Source: Terriglobia bacterium (GTDB taxonomy: Bacteria; Acidobacteriota; Terriglobia; Bryobacterales; Bryobacteraceae). From it: DNA of 47,363 nt. Location: positions 1-47,363 of the forward strand of contig JAJPIT010000125.1 of assembly GCA_021324615.1 (NCBI GenBank). Direction: 5' to 3'. The position numbers were made by a program, and so were the translations under genes. Under the pieces are notes generated by a model that saw only the letters and a list, made by a program, of their open reading frames with translations, had not been told where the DNA came from and did no database searches. Below, piece after piece: positions 34,375 to 44,700 of this stretch; position 1 is the stretch's first letter; every line of letters starts with the position of its first letter.

Positions 34375-37300
34375 GTGGCGCAATCCAAGGATTTTGCGGC
34401 GGCCTGGCCGGTTCTTCGCCAGATGGAAACTCGTGATCTGTTCGGACTGGGGGCCGCGGCGGCTTCGCCGCGAACCCGCGCGCTGGAGGCGCGGACCAAT
34501 CATGCCGGCCGCGTGGTGCGCTCCATCTGCCCCTATTGCGCGGTCGGCTGCGGGCAACTGGTATACGTCAGAGACGAGCGCATTATAAATGTGGAGGGCG
34601 ATCCCGCCTCGCCCATTTCGCAGGGCTGCCTGTGTCCCAAAGGCGCGGCGACTTTCCAGTTGGTGACGTCGGAACATCGCCCGCGGCGGGTGTTGTACCG
34701 CCGCCCCTACGCCACCGAGTGGGAGACCTTGCCGCTCGAACTCGCCATGGACATGCTCGCGGACCGGATCAAGAAGACGCGCGACGAGAACTGGGAAGAC
34801 GGAACGCGCCGCACCATGGCCATGGCGCATCTGGGCGGAGCGACGCTGGATAACGAAGAAAACTACCTCATCAAGAAACTGTTTACGGCGCTGGGCATCG
34901 TTCAGATCGAAAATCAGGCCCGTATTTGACACTCCAGCACCGTCCCCAGTCTGGGGACCTCATTTGGCCGCGGCGGCGCAACCACGTTCCCGCAGGATCT
35001 GCAAAACGCCGATTGCATCGTCATTCAAGGCTCCAATATGGCGGAGTGCCATCCGGTCGCGTTTCGCTGGGTGATGAAGGCGCGGGAGCGCGGCGCGACC
35101 ATTATTCACGTCGATCCCCGATTCACGCGCACCAGCGCCGCCGCCAACATCCACGTTCCGATCCGCGCCGGCTCCGATATCGCTTTTCTCGGCGGGATTA
35201 TTCGCTATATTCTCGAAACGGAGTCGTACTTCAAAGAGTACGTCGTGAATTACACCAACGCGGCGGCGATCGTCGCCGACGAGTTTCAGGATACGGAGGA
35301 TCTGGACGGCTTGTTCAGCGGATGGGATCCGGACAGCGGCAGATATCGAAGCCGGAGCTGGATGTACAAAGACGTCGATCCCACGCCGGCCGCGGGCAAA
35401 CGCGAAGGCGAATCCGGCAGAATTCAACGCGCGCCGATCCAGGCCAGGCACGCCGACCGGACCCTGCAACATCCACGCTGCGTGTTCCAGATTTTGAAGC
35501 GGCATTTCGCGCGCTACACGCCGGAGATGGTCGAGCGGATCACCGGCGTTCCCCGCGATCTTTTCCTCAAGGTCGCCGGAACGCTATGCCGGAACTCGGG
35601 AAGAGAACGGACCACCGCTTTCTGCTACGCGGTGGGCTGGACGCAGCATACCGTGGGGGTGCAGTATATCCGGGCAGCGGCGATCATTCAGCTTCTGCTG
35701 GGAAATATCGGCCGGCCGGGCGGCGGGATTCTGGCGCTCCGCGGCCACGCCTCCATTCAGGGATCGACGGACATTCCCACTCTCTACAATCTGCTGCCGG
35801 GCTATCTGCCGATGCCCCAGGCAAAGCACGATAAGGATCTGGCGAGCTATTTGGCCAACCATGAATCGCCTTCCGGCTGGTGGGGCGAATTTCCGAAATA
35901 TTTTGTATCTCTGATGAAGGCCTATTTCGGCGGCGCGGCGAAAAAAGAGAACGACTGGTGCTACGATCATCTGCCGCGCCTCACCGGCGATCACTCGCAC
36001 ATGAACACGGTCGCCGCAATGGCGGAGGGAAAGGTCAAGGGCTACTTCGTGATGGGGGAAAATCCCGTGGTCGGCTCGCCCCACGGCCTGCTTCAGGCCA
36101 AAGGACTGCGGAATCTGGAGTGGCTGGTCGTCCGCGACATGGAACGGATCGAAACGGCGGAGTTCTGGCGCGGAGGTCCGGAAGGCGAAGTCCATCCCAG
36201 CGAGATCGCCACCGAGGTGTTCTTTTTCCCCTCGGCCGCGCACACCGAAAAGGACGGCTCCTTCACCAACACGCAAAGACTCCTGCAATGGCACCACAAA
36301 GCGATCGATCCGCCGGAGGACTGCCGCAGCGATCTCGATTTCATCTACCAGCTCGGAAAGCGATTGAAGAAGCTGTACGAAGCCGAATATGACCGGCGCC
36401 GCAACTGGCCGATTCGCGATCTTGCCTGGGACTATCCCACCAGGGGACCGCGCCAGGAAGTGGACGCCGAGGCGGTGCTCCGGGAGATCAACGGCTACCA
36501 TGTGGAGGCAGGCGAGCCCGTCGACGGATTTACGTCGCTAAAAGACGACGGATCCACGGCCTGCGGCTGCTGGATCTATTCCGGCTGTTACCGCGACGGA
36601 ATCAACATGACGGCTCGCCGTACTCCGCATTGGGAGCAGAACTGGGTCGCACCGGAGTGGGCGTGGGCGTGGCCGAATAACCGGCGTCTCCTCTACAACC
36701 GCGCCTCCGCTGATCCGGAAGGCAAGCCGTGGTCGGAGCGAAAGAAGCTGGTGTGGTGGGATGAGGCGAAAAAACAATGGACGGGCTTCGATACTCCGGA
36801 TTTTATCGTCGATCGGCCGCCTTCCTATCGTCCTCCGGAACAGGCGCGCGGGAAAGATACCATCGCGGGAACCGATCCGTTCCTGATGCAGGCCGATGGT
36901 AAAGCGTGGATTTACGTGCCGGCCGGACTGGAAGACGGTCCCTTGCCCACGCACTATGAACCGCAAGAATCCGTGGTGAACAATGCCCTCTACGGCCAGC
37001 AGTGCAATCCCGCGCGCATGGAATGGCGCGGCGAGGACAACCCCTACCATCGCCCGTACCTCGATCCCCGCTTCCCCTATGTCATCACCACCTATCGCCT
37101 GACCGAGCATCACACCGCGGGCGGCATGAGCCGCTGGCTGCCGTGGCTGTGCGAACTTCAGCCGGAGATGTTTTGTGAAATTTCGCCGGAGCTGGCGGCC
37201 GAGCGGGGACTGCAAAACGGCGATTGGGCCACAATTCGCACGGCGCGGGCCGAAATCGAAGCGCGCGTGCTGGTGACGCGGCGCATCAAGCCGCTGCGCA

Positions 37301-37572
37301 TCGGAAATCGCTGGGTTCATCAGATCGGCTTGCCCTATCACTGGTCCAACAAGGGCCTGGTGCGCGGCGATGCCGCCAACGATCTGATCGGCTTCGCCGG
37401 CGATCCGAACGTCGCCATTCAGGAATCGAAGGCGTTCACCGGAACGTTGGTGGCCGGGCGCAGGAGCCGCGGCCGTCCTCCGCTTCCGCCGCAGCCAATC
37501 GAGCTCAATGCCGGGGAACGCGATCTGCCGCAGGCGCGGCGCAAGCCGGAATCCAAGGAAGGGAACCCCTAG
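34375..37572 (+). CDS. fdnG: Formate dehydrogenase catalytic subunit, selenocysteine-containing (FdnG-like)
   Basis: A 1065-residue molybdopterin (bis-MGD) enzyme oxidising formate. The [4Fe-4S] motif is CPYCAVGC plus a distal Cys in GCLCPKGA. At 34927 an in-frame TGA follows ENQARI and is followed by HSSTVPSLGTSFGRGG, the exact site where FdnG has selenocysteine before H; here it is residue 185. A SECIS-like hairpin follows. Reading through gives a normal-length homologue (E. coli 1015 aa) with DPRFTRTSAAANIHVPIR, GWTQHTVGVQYIRAAAIIQLLLGNIGRPGGG and the C-terminal WVHQIGLPYHWS cap. The GTG start follows TATCAT. The N-terminal TRDLFGLGAAAA looks like a decayed twin-arginine signal. Heads a three-gene operon. 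Confidence 0.93.
34927..34958 (+). promoter_or_regulatory. UGA selenocysteine codon and bacterial SECIS hairpin
   Basis: The UGA is at 34927-34929. After 12 bases come arms GTCCCC (34942-34947) and GGGGAC (34953-34958), a perfect 6-bp stem closing the loop AGTCT. The loop and its distance from the UGA match E. coli fdnG/fdhF SECIS elements, whose apical loops contain AGUCU or AGGUCU. This would bind SelB and recode the UGA. Confidence 0.85.
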
Positions 37573-38370
37573 ATGCCCGCCACGATGGGATTTTTCACCG
37601 ACACCACGCTGTGCATCGGCTGCAAGGCGTGCGAGGTCGCCTGCAAGCAGTGGAATCAATTGCCCGACGATGGATTCCAGTTCACCGGCATGTCGTACGA
37701 CAACACCGCCGCGCTGGGCGCGTCGACATGGCGTCACGTCGCCTTCATCGAGCGGCAGGAGCCGCTTTCGTTTCAGGATGCCGGACAATTTTCGTGGCTG
37801 TTCTCCTCCGATGTTTGTAAGCACTGCGCGCGCGCCGGGTGTCTGGAGGCCTGCCCCACCGGGGCGATCCTGCGCACCGAGTTCGGCTCGGTTTACGTCC
37901 AGCCGGATGTTTGCAACGGGTGCGGATACTGCGTCGTCTGCTGCCCGTTCGGCGTGATCGACCGGCGCGAGGGCGATGGGCGCGCCTGGAAATGCACGCT
38001 ATGCTACGACCGCCTGCGCGCCGGCATGGCGCCGGCCTGCGCCAAATCCTGCCCCACCGAATCGATCCAGTTCGGCGAGATCGAGGATCTGCGCCGGAGA
38101 GCCCGGGAACGCGTCGAGCACCTCCACCAGGCTGGCGTCCACGAAGCGTATCTCTACGGCGCGAGCGCCGAAGAGCAGCCGGGCACCGAAGGACTGAACG
38201 CGTTTTTCCTTCTGCTGGACCGGCCCGAGGTGTACAACCTGCCGCCCGATCCCGTCGTGCCGACGAAAAAAGGAAAAGACGCGTGGGCTTCGATGGGCGT
38301 GGCGATGGCGGGAATGGCGCTGGCGGCGATCGGCTCCGTTTTATTCAGCCGGCGGGGAGGACGGGTGTGA
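37573..38370 (+). CDS. fdnH: Formate dehydrogenase iron-sulfur (beta) subunit
   Basis: A 265-residue electron-transfer subunit. Four cysteine clusters are visible: CIGCKACEVAC, CKHCARAGCLEAC, CNGCGYCVVCCPFG and CTLCYDRLRAGMAPACAKSCP, giving four [4Fe-4S] centres as in FdnH. The C-terminal helix AWASMGVAMAGMALAAIGSVLF with a basic end (SRRGGRV) is a membrane anchor. It begins directly after the fdnG TAG and overlaps the next gene by four bases (GTGA). It carries electrons from the selenoprotein to the membrane partner. Confidence 0.93.
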   Translation: MPATMGFFTDTTLCIGCKACEVACKQWNQLPDDGFQFTGMSYDNTAALGASTWRHVAFIERQEPLSFQDAGQFSWLFSSDVCKHCARAGCLEACPTGAILRTEFGSVYVQPDVCNGCGYCVVCCPFGVIDRREGDGRAWKCTLCYDRLRAGMAPACAKSCPTESIQFGEIEDLRRRARERVEHLHQAGVHEAYLYGASAEEQPGTEGLNAFFLLLDRPEVYNLPPDPVVPTKKGKDAWASMGVAMAGMALAAIGSVLFSRRGGRV

Positions 38371-39431
38371 AACCGGCCGGCGGGCGGCCCACCGGCGGCC
38401 GCGAGATCAACCCGCGGGCGGGCATGCCCGGAGGCGAAGAGGCGCTGCAAGAATCCATGCCGGCGCCGGAGCAGGTCGAACTCATTTCGCCCGCCGGGCG
38501 GCGACTTCCGTTTCCCGATTCCGCCGGTCCGGCCTATTACGACCGCCCGCTGCTCAAGGAACCGGTGTGGGGATGGCACATCCCGGCGTATTATTTCGTC
38601 GGCGGCATCGGAGGCGCCGCGCTGGTGATGGGCGCCGCGGCGCAGCTTGAGCGCGGCGGCCGGTTGAACGATTTCATCCGCCGCTGTCACGGCGCGGGAA
38701 TCTTCGCCAGCCTGATCAGCGGCGGCCTGCTGATCTACGATCTGGGGCGCCCGGCCCGATTCCATCACATGTTCCGCGTCTTTAGGCCTACCTCGCCGAT
38801 GAATGCCGGAGTGTGGATTCTCTCCTCGGTCTCCCCGCCGGCGATCTTCGCCGCCCTTCTCAGCCGGCGGGGCGGTTTTCCGGGCTTCCTTGGAGAGATC
38901 AGCGGAGTCGCCTCCGGATTGGCTGGCCTTGCGCTGTCCACCTACACAGGGGTCCTGGTTGCGAACACGGCGGTGCCGGTCTGGCAGGAGTCCCGCAGGA
39001 TCCTGCCGATTCTTTTCGCCGCCTCCGCGATGGCCAGCGCCGGGTCGGCTCTGGATCTCGCCTCCGACGACCCGCGCGCCCGCAAAATCACCTATACGTT
39101 CGGCACCATCGGCCGCGCCGCCGAACTGGTTTCTTCGGCGGTCATGGAAAGGCAGGCCGCGCGGCTCGGCGATCGCGTGGCCCGCCCGCTTCAGCACGGC
39201 GCCAGCGGCGCGCTTTGGAAAACGGCGGGAATGCTCACCGCCGGAAGCCTCCTGCTCGCCCTGTTGCCCGGAAAATCGAAGAAGAAGAGAATCGCCGCCG
39301 ATGTTCTGGGATTGGCGGGATCGCTATGTCTCCGCTTCGGCGTGCATCGCGCCGGCGTCGCCTCCGCGCGCGATGCGCGGGCGTCGTTCCGCCAGCAGAG
39401 GGCGGAACTGGAAAACCGCAATCCCGGCTGA
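38367..39431 (+). CDS. nrfD: NrfD/PsrC-family membrane subunit of formate dehydrogenase
   Basis: A 354-residue integral membrane protein with about eight helices, of the NrfD/PsrC polysulfide-reductase family, which passes electrons to quinone without haem. HIPAYYFVGGIGGAALVMG and RPARFHHMFRVFRPTSPMNAGVWILSS are family-typical. The charged segment DLASDDPRARK is cytosolic. The long N-terminal tail (about 65 residues, Gly/Pro-rich) is unusual. It replaces the cytochrome b gamma subunit (FdnI) of E. coli. The GTG start overlaps the fdnH stop (GTGA). It likely reduces menaquinone with electrons from formate. Confidence 0.88.
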   Translation: MKPAGGRPTGGREINPRAGMPGGEEALQESMPAPEQVELISPAGRRLPFPDSAGPAYYDRPLLKEPVWGWHIPAYYFVGGIGGAALVMGAAAQLERGGRLNDFIRRCHGAGIFASLISGGLLIYDLGRPARFHHMFRVFRPTSPMNAGVWILSSVSPPAIFAALLSRRGGFPGFLGEISGVASGLAGLALSTYTGVLVANTAVPVWQESRRILPILFAASAMASAGSALDLASDDPRARKITYTFGTIGRAAELVSSAVMERQAARLGDRVARPLQHGASGALWKTAGMLTAGSLLLALLPGKSKKKRIAADVLGLAGSLCLRFGVHRAGVASARDARASFRQQRAELENRNPG

Positions 39432-39444
39432 TTTGCGGCTCCGG

Positions 39445-40920
39445 TCAGCCAAAGTAGCGGAACTGCCTCCAGAATTCCGGCCAGCTCTGCTTCAAGCCGC
39501 GGCAGACAAAGATATCCGGGTGATCGGCGGTCTCTTCGTTCCGCACACCGAAGCGGTTCCAAACCTTCGCCGCGACCTGGCAGGACTCAAAATTGCGCTG
39601 GAGGAAATCCCGCGAGAAGCCGGCGGCGATCACCACCTCCGGGGGCGGATCGCCGTAGCCTCGGGCCCAAAACGAATTGACGCCACTGATCGCCCTCGGG
39701 AGCCGGTAGCGGGGTCCGTAGAGATCGATCGCTCCCGCCTCGCCATAGTTCCCCGCAAGAATTCCCAGATGCTGGCGCTCCCCGGCGGGCAGCGAATCGC
39801 GGATCCCCGCCACGGTCTGGACCAGATCCGGCCATCCGATCTCCTCGAGAAAATCGCCGTTGACCCGGCTCGCGATCTTGAACCAGCCCGAATCGACGGG
39901 AGCGATCGGGAGCGTAAATAACGTGGCGATGGCGGCGTTGGCAACCAGGATGAGCGCGGCCGCCCATCGCGCCAAACCGCGGGTCTTGAAAGGACGCCAG
40001 CTTTCCAGGCCCACCGCGCCCGCCGCGTAGAGCATCGGATAGGCGCCCGCCAGATAATAATCGCGGCCTTGCGCGGCCAAAAACAGCGCCAGCGGGACCA
40101 GGTACATCCAGGCGATGGGACGGAACCGCACGCTTGTCCAGCAAAACCACAGTCCGGCCGCCCACAGCGGCAGCGCGAACAAAGTCAGCTTGATCTGTCC
40201 CGGCAGGAATCCCCGCGTCCGCCCCAACGCGACGTCCCGGGCGTGGATGTGCCGCACGAAATCGAGATATATAAAATGATTCCGCGCCTGCCAGATCAGA
40301 TTCGGCAGGAAAACCATCAGCGCGATGGCGGCGCCCGTCCACAGCCACTTGCTGCGCAGGTAGCGCCGGGCTCCGGTGAGCGCCAGTCCCGCGATCAGGC
40401 CGGCGGCGAAAAACGGGATCGAGTACTTCGCCAACATGCCCAATCCGATCGCTGCGCCCGCCGCCATCCACCATCGCGCATCTTCCGAGGCCAGCGCGCA
40501 AACGGTGAAATACGCGGTCAGGACCCAGCTCAGATAATCGAAGGAAACGTACTGCATCAGGGCGCCCGCGCCGATCGAGAAGGGCAGGGAAGCCAGGGCC
40601 GCCAGGATCTGCGCCCAGCGCCCGCCGCGCATCTGGCGCGCCATCAGGGCGGTGATCCACACCGCGGCCCCGTCGGCCAGGGCGGCAAAGAAGCGGAAGC
40701 CGCGCAGGGACTCGCCGAACAGTTCCAGGGAGAGGCGTCCGAAGAATGGCGTCACCGGCGGATAGGCTACGTAGCCCCAGGCAAGATGCCGCGCGTCGTC
40801 AAGCGTCGCCAGCTCGTCGCGGTGAAAACCGTAGCGGCCGCCCGTGAGCACATGCGCGATCACCGTGGCCAGGGCCAGGGCTGCGGCGATCGCCGCGCCG
40901 TCCCCCCGCCCCGTCTTCAT
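39445..40920 (-). CDS. Glycosyltransferase family 39 (dolichyl-phosphate-mannose mannosyltransferase-like) membrane protein
   Basis: A 491-residue GT-C fold polytopic enzyme with about ten to twelve helices. The catalytic acidic pair in the first periplasmic loop is Asp35-Glu36 (FHRDELATLDD). AYPPVTPFFGRLSLELFGESLRGFR and NLIWQARNHFIYLDFVRH are typical, and the C-terminal 150 residues form a periplasmic domain. It moves a sugar from a polyprenyl-phosphate carrier to a lipid or protein; the target is unknown. It lies 25 bases downstream of the TetR gene on the same strand and converges on nrfD. It may be controlled by that regulator. Confidence 0.88.
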   Translation of the reverse strand: MKTGRGDGAAIAAALALATVIAHVLTGGRYGFHRDELATLDDARHLAWGYVAYPPVTPFFGRLSLELFGESLRGFRFFAALADGAAVWITALMARQMRGGRWAQILAALASLPFSIGAGALMQYVSFDYLSWVLTAYFTVCALASEDARWWMAAGAAIGLGMLAKYSIPFFAAGLIAGLALTGARRYLRSKWLWTGAAIALMVFLPNLIWQARNHFIYLDFVRHIHARDVALGRTRGFLPGQIKLTLFALPLWAAGLWFCWTSVRFRPIAWMYLVPLALFLAAQGRDYYLAGAYPMLYAAGAVGLESWRPFKTRGLARWAAALILVANAAIATLFTLPIAPVDSGWFKIASRVNGDFLEEIGWPDLVQTVAGIRDSLPAGERQHLGILAGNYGEAGAIDLYGPRYRLPRAISGVNSFWARGYGDPPPEVVIAAGFSRDFLQRNFESCQVAAKVWNRFGVRNEETADHPDIFVCRGLKQSWPEFWRQFRYFG

Positions 40921-40945
40921 AATCCGATGATACGAGCCCGCGCGC

Positions 40946-41563
40946 TCAGGCGTTCCGTAAAACCGCGTTCAAGGCGATCTCAAGAAAGTCGTCCATGACC
41001 TCGCCCGCGGTGAGCTTTCCGGCAGGACGATACCACCGCGAAATCCAATTGATCATCCCGAACAGGGCAAACGCCGCTACCGTGGGATCCACGTCCCGCA
41101 GCTTGCCTTGCGCCTGAAGCTCCACGATCGTCTCCCGGACCAGATCGAAATAGCGGCGTTTCCTGGCGCGGATCGCCTTGCGATGCGCCGGCGTGAGTGC
41201 GGCCATTTCCTCCAGGATCACCGTAATGGCGCCGCCCAGCTCGAGAATGCGGCGCGCGTGGCGCTCGATGATGGTGCGCAGCCGCTGCTCCGGATCGGCA
41301 ATCTTCCGCGCCGGCGCGACCACGTTTTCATCGACCATGTCCATGGCGAACGACATGATCTGAAACAGCAGATCCTCCTTGCCGACGATATAGTGATAGA
41401 TGCCCGCCTTGGTGAGCCCCACCGCATCGGCGATGTCCTTCATCGACGTCGCCTCGTAGCCCTTCTGGCACATGATCTCGGCGGCGGCTCGGTAGATGTG
41501 CTCCGCGCGCTCGCCTCTGCGGCCATCCACCGCGGTTTTTACCTTGTCGTCCGGAATCGCCAT
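40946..41563 (-). CDS. TetR/AcrR-family transcriptional regulator
   Basis: A 205-residue repressor-type protein. The N-terminal helix-turn-helix is AAAEIMCQKGYEATSMKDIADAVGLTKAGIYHYIVGKEDLLFQI, a good match to the TetR DNA-binding domain. The all-helical C-terminal half (about 75-205) has the ligand pocket and dimer interface; ligand unknown, though the helix pattern resembles fatty-acid or CoA-ester-type regulators. A promoter and overlapping palindromes lie immediately upstream, so it probably represses itself and perhaps the GT39 gene behind it. Confidence 0.92.
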   Translation of the reverse strand: MAIPDDKVKTAVDGRRGERAEHIYRAAAEIMCQKGYEATSMKDIADAVGLTKAGIYHYIVGKEDLLFQIMSFAMDMVDENVVAPARKIADPEQRLRTIIERHARRILELGGAITVILEEMAALTPAHRKAIRARKRRYFDLVRETIVELQAQGKLRDVDPTVAAFALFGMINWISRWYRPAGKLTAGEVMDDFLEIALNAVLRNA

Positions 41564-41589
41564 CGCCGCCCAGCTTCGGTCAAAGCCGG

Positions 41590-41618
41590 AGCTTACGACA
41601 ATTGGCTCGAATTGTCAA
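41590..41618 (-). promoter_or_regulatory. TetR gene promoter
   Basis: On the minus strand TTGACA (41618-41613) is a perfect -35, and TAAGCT (41595-41590) stands 17 bases downstream as a -10. The start of the TetR gene is 26 bases further. This is the best -35/-10 pair in the window. Confidence 0.6.
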
Positions 41619-41625
41619 ATTTGAC
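41597..41625. promoter_or_regulatory. Overlapping palindromic operators of the TetR regulator
   Basis: GACAATT (41597-41603) and AATTGTC (41610-41616) are perfect arms around GGCTCG. GTCAAATTTGAC (41614-41625) is a second perfect 12-bp palindrome overlapping it by three bases. They cover the -35 and spacer of the TetR promoter, as expected for an autorepressor's site. Confidence 0.6.
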
Positions 41626-41677
41626 TGGGGAAATCAGGGACCGAAAATGCGCCCTGGGGATCAAAACGGCAACCAGG

Positions 41678-41721
41678 GCCAGCCCGCGGCGCCGTTCGCC
41701 ACGGCGGAGGCGCGGGCCGGC
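41678..41721 (-). terminator. Hairpin after the TonB-receptor gene
   Basis: GCCAGCCCGCG (41678-41688) and CGCGGGCCGGC (41711-41721) form an 11-bp stem with one wobble, with an inner CGCCG/CGGCG stem. It follows the receptor stop on the minus strand; TTTT comes about 14 bases further on. It is a probable transcript end. Confidence 0.5.
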
Positions 41722-41736
41722 GTATGCGCAAATGCT

Positions 41737-44700
41737 TCAGAAATGGATTCGCAGTCCGAATTCCATATTCCGCGGTACGTTGGCCTGGGTCGTGAGCCGG
41801 CCGAACGACGTCGGATTCCCGATATCGAGCGAAGAGCCTGGGACACCCATGATAACGTGGTTGGTGACATTGGTGAACAGGAAAATAAACTGGGCGCCGA
41901 CGCGCTCTTTCCAGATCGCCACATCCTTGGTCACGCTGACGTCCATGTTCCACTGCGGCAGCCCGCGGAAGTTCGCGTATCCGCTGCAACTCTGATCGAT
42001 GCCCAGCGTGCAGGGCCGGAAAGAGTTGTAAACCGCTGCCGGATTCGTAAAGAGATTCACCGCGCTGGGATTGTTCGTCCCGATTCCGCCCGAGCCAGGA
42101 TTGTTGTAATGAGCCGTCGTGCTCACGGAAACCGGCGTGATGGCCACCGCGTTCTCGGTTCCGTAGGTCGCGGGTCCGAACGAGGACGCGCCGCCGGCGG
42201 CCACTTCGCCAAAGGCGCAGCCGCCGGAGGAATTGCCGCAGCTACCCTGATTACTGTCGTAGATGCCCACCGGTCCCCCGGTTTGCGCCGTAAAGAGCGG
42301 CGCGATCGTCCATCCGCCCAGCACATGGCCGAGCAGCCCTTTCTGCGAAGCGTACCAGGTCGGCGAGTAGGAAATGGCTAGGTTATAGGTCAGCCGGATG
42401 TCGAACGGATTGGGACCGTAGTTGTTCCCGATGTTATACGGATCGAGAATCGTGAACGTGCCCGAAGACTGCGTGAAAGCGCCGATACCCAGCGCATGGC
42501 CCCAGGTGAAGTTCGACAGCGCCGTGAGTCCTTTCCAGTTGCGGGTCTGGAAGGTCGTGAATAAGGCGTTGTAGTTGCCGTAGCCAATCGCGTCAGCCAA
42601 GCCGAGCGCCGTCATCTGGCGCGGATTCGAGCTGATATTGGTGCGGCCCAGGGTCCAGCCATTGGCCGCCGCCATCTGGATCCACAGGTCGGAAACCGAG
42701 CTCTGCGCGATATATCCGGCCATGCTCTTGTTGGCGATCACCGCCGCGGTGCAACTGCTGTAGCCGGCGCAGAACGGCGAGTTAGGCCCGCCCAGCGCCG
42801 CCTCAAACCAAGGCTGCGTGGTGACCGCCGCGGCGTTCTGCACGCAGCTTGCGCCGAGCCCACAGTACTCTTTGTAAACCGTCGAATAGGCCTGCGAGAA
42901 CTGCTGGCCGTTCAGCGTCAGCATGTACGGCACCGCGTCCAGATTGGTCATGGTCGATTCGTGCCGGATAATGCGGCCGATGTAGCCCACTTCAATTGTC
43001 GATTTGGAAGTGAGCTGGCGCTGGATGCTGACCGTCACATTGTCGGTGCGGTTGGGCTGGAAATTGCGGTCGAGCGACATCAGATCGCCGGCAGCCGCGT
43101 CATTGCCGCCCGGCAAGGCGCCCGGAAAGTCCGGTTGAGGCAGTTGGTTCGGCACGCTGGCCAGCGGAGCGGTCAGGCCATCCGGACCGATCCGGAACGC
43201 GGTCGCCGGAGTGACGCCGCCCGGGCCAAGGCACTGGCCGGTCCGGCTCGCGCCCGGACACGTGATCGGCTGGATCGGCCCGACTCCGAGCAGGGGCAGC
43301 AGCAGCAGCTCCACGCCGTTAAGACGCCCGTAGATCCGGCCATAACCCGCGCGGATCACAGTCTTGCCCTGGCCGAGCAGAGTTCCCAAAAGGCCGCTGC
43401 TCGCCTGCGGATTCCAGGCCACGGCCGCGCGCGGGCTGAAATCGCCGTAGCGCGGATTGTAGGGATACTTTAACCCGCTCCCTACATTGGCGTTGGTCGC
43501 GTAGCCGACGATCGGATCGTAGACTTGGCCCCGTAGTGCCGCATTCTTCTTCGCCGCCAGATAGTCCTGTACCGAAAGCGGCTGATCGGCCTGATCCACC
43601 GGGATGGCCTGATTCTGATTCAGCTCGTACGGAGGCATTTCGATCACGTAGCCCAGTCCCAGCGTCAGGGTAAAGCTGGAGCTCATGTGCCAGGTGTCGC
43701 TCAAATACCAGTCGTAGAAGGGAATGATGCTGTGCTCGAAGGCTTGCGATCCTACCGGCAGCAGATGCAGATCTTTGCCCGCGCGCACCTGGGCCACCTG
43801 GGGCAAGTTCACCAACCCGAGAACGTAGGAGTAATAATTGTTGAAATTGGTGTGCTGGCTGGCAGGAACCCCGCCCGGATAGGCGAAGTTTGAAAAATCG
43901 ATTCCGGAGCTGCTCACCTGATACACGATCTGATTATTGATGGTCCCGCCGTTGTCGGTGCGCATGTGGTAATCGTCGTTGCGCTGGTAGCTGAAACCGA
44001 ACTGCACCAGGTGTTTTCCGCGAATCCAGGTCACGTCGTCGCGGATCAGGTTGTCTTTGCCATCCCAAAAGCGCTGCCGCGTGTTCTGGTTGTTTACGTT
44101 GTAGGGAATCAGCGCCGTGCTGGTCTCTCCGCCGATCTCCACGGCTCCGCCCAGGCCGGCGAACTGCGGCGGATCGTTCGAGCTGCCCCACTGCCAGAAG
44201 TTGCGCGTGTAGTTGTACCGGAAGTCGTTGGTGAGGTTCGGGCTGAGGTTGGCGGTCAGTCCGGCGACCCAGAAGCTGGGAACCTGATCGCGCGGCGCGC
44301 GCGCGGCCGGCTGCCCCAGCGTATCGCCCGGCAGCGCCCCTCCGATGTCCACCTGGTTGGTGGTCAGGTTGACCAGCCGGGTAAAGCGATAGGTCCCGAA
44401 AAAGCGCAGCCTTTCGCTGAAGTCGTGATCAATCCGCGCAACGTAATTGTTCGTCGTCAGCGGCGCCCGAATGGTCGAAAGATAACCGATTGTGTTGTGT
44501 CCGTCCCCGCCGCTGTAGATCGGATCGTTGCCTTCCGGCATCTGCGTGTTCCAGATCCTCTGAATCACCGGGCTGATCCCGATGTTGCGCGGATCCAGAC
44601 CCGAAGGCTGATAGGTCACGCCGTTGTAGGTGACCGGGAACGGATTCAAATTGTAGCCGACGTACTGGCCGGCGCTGTTGGGGATCTGAATGACGCCCAG

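Noticed and set aside
34927-34929. Formate dehydrogenase split into two ORFs, suggesting a nonsense mutation or pseudogene
   Set aside because: The position, the following His and the hairpin match selenocysteine insertion exactly, and both halves are well conserved in the same frame.
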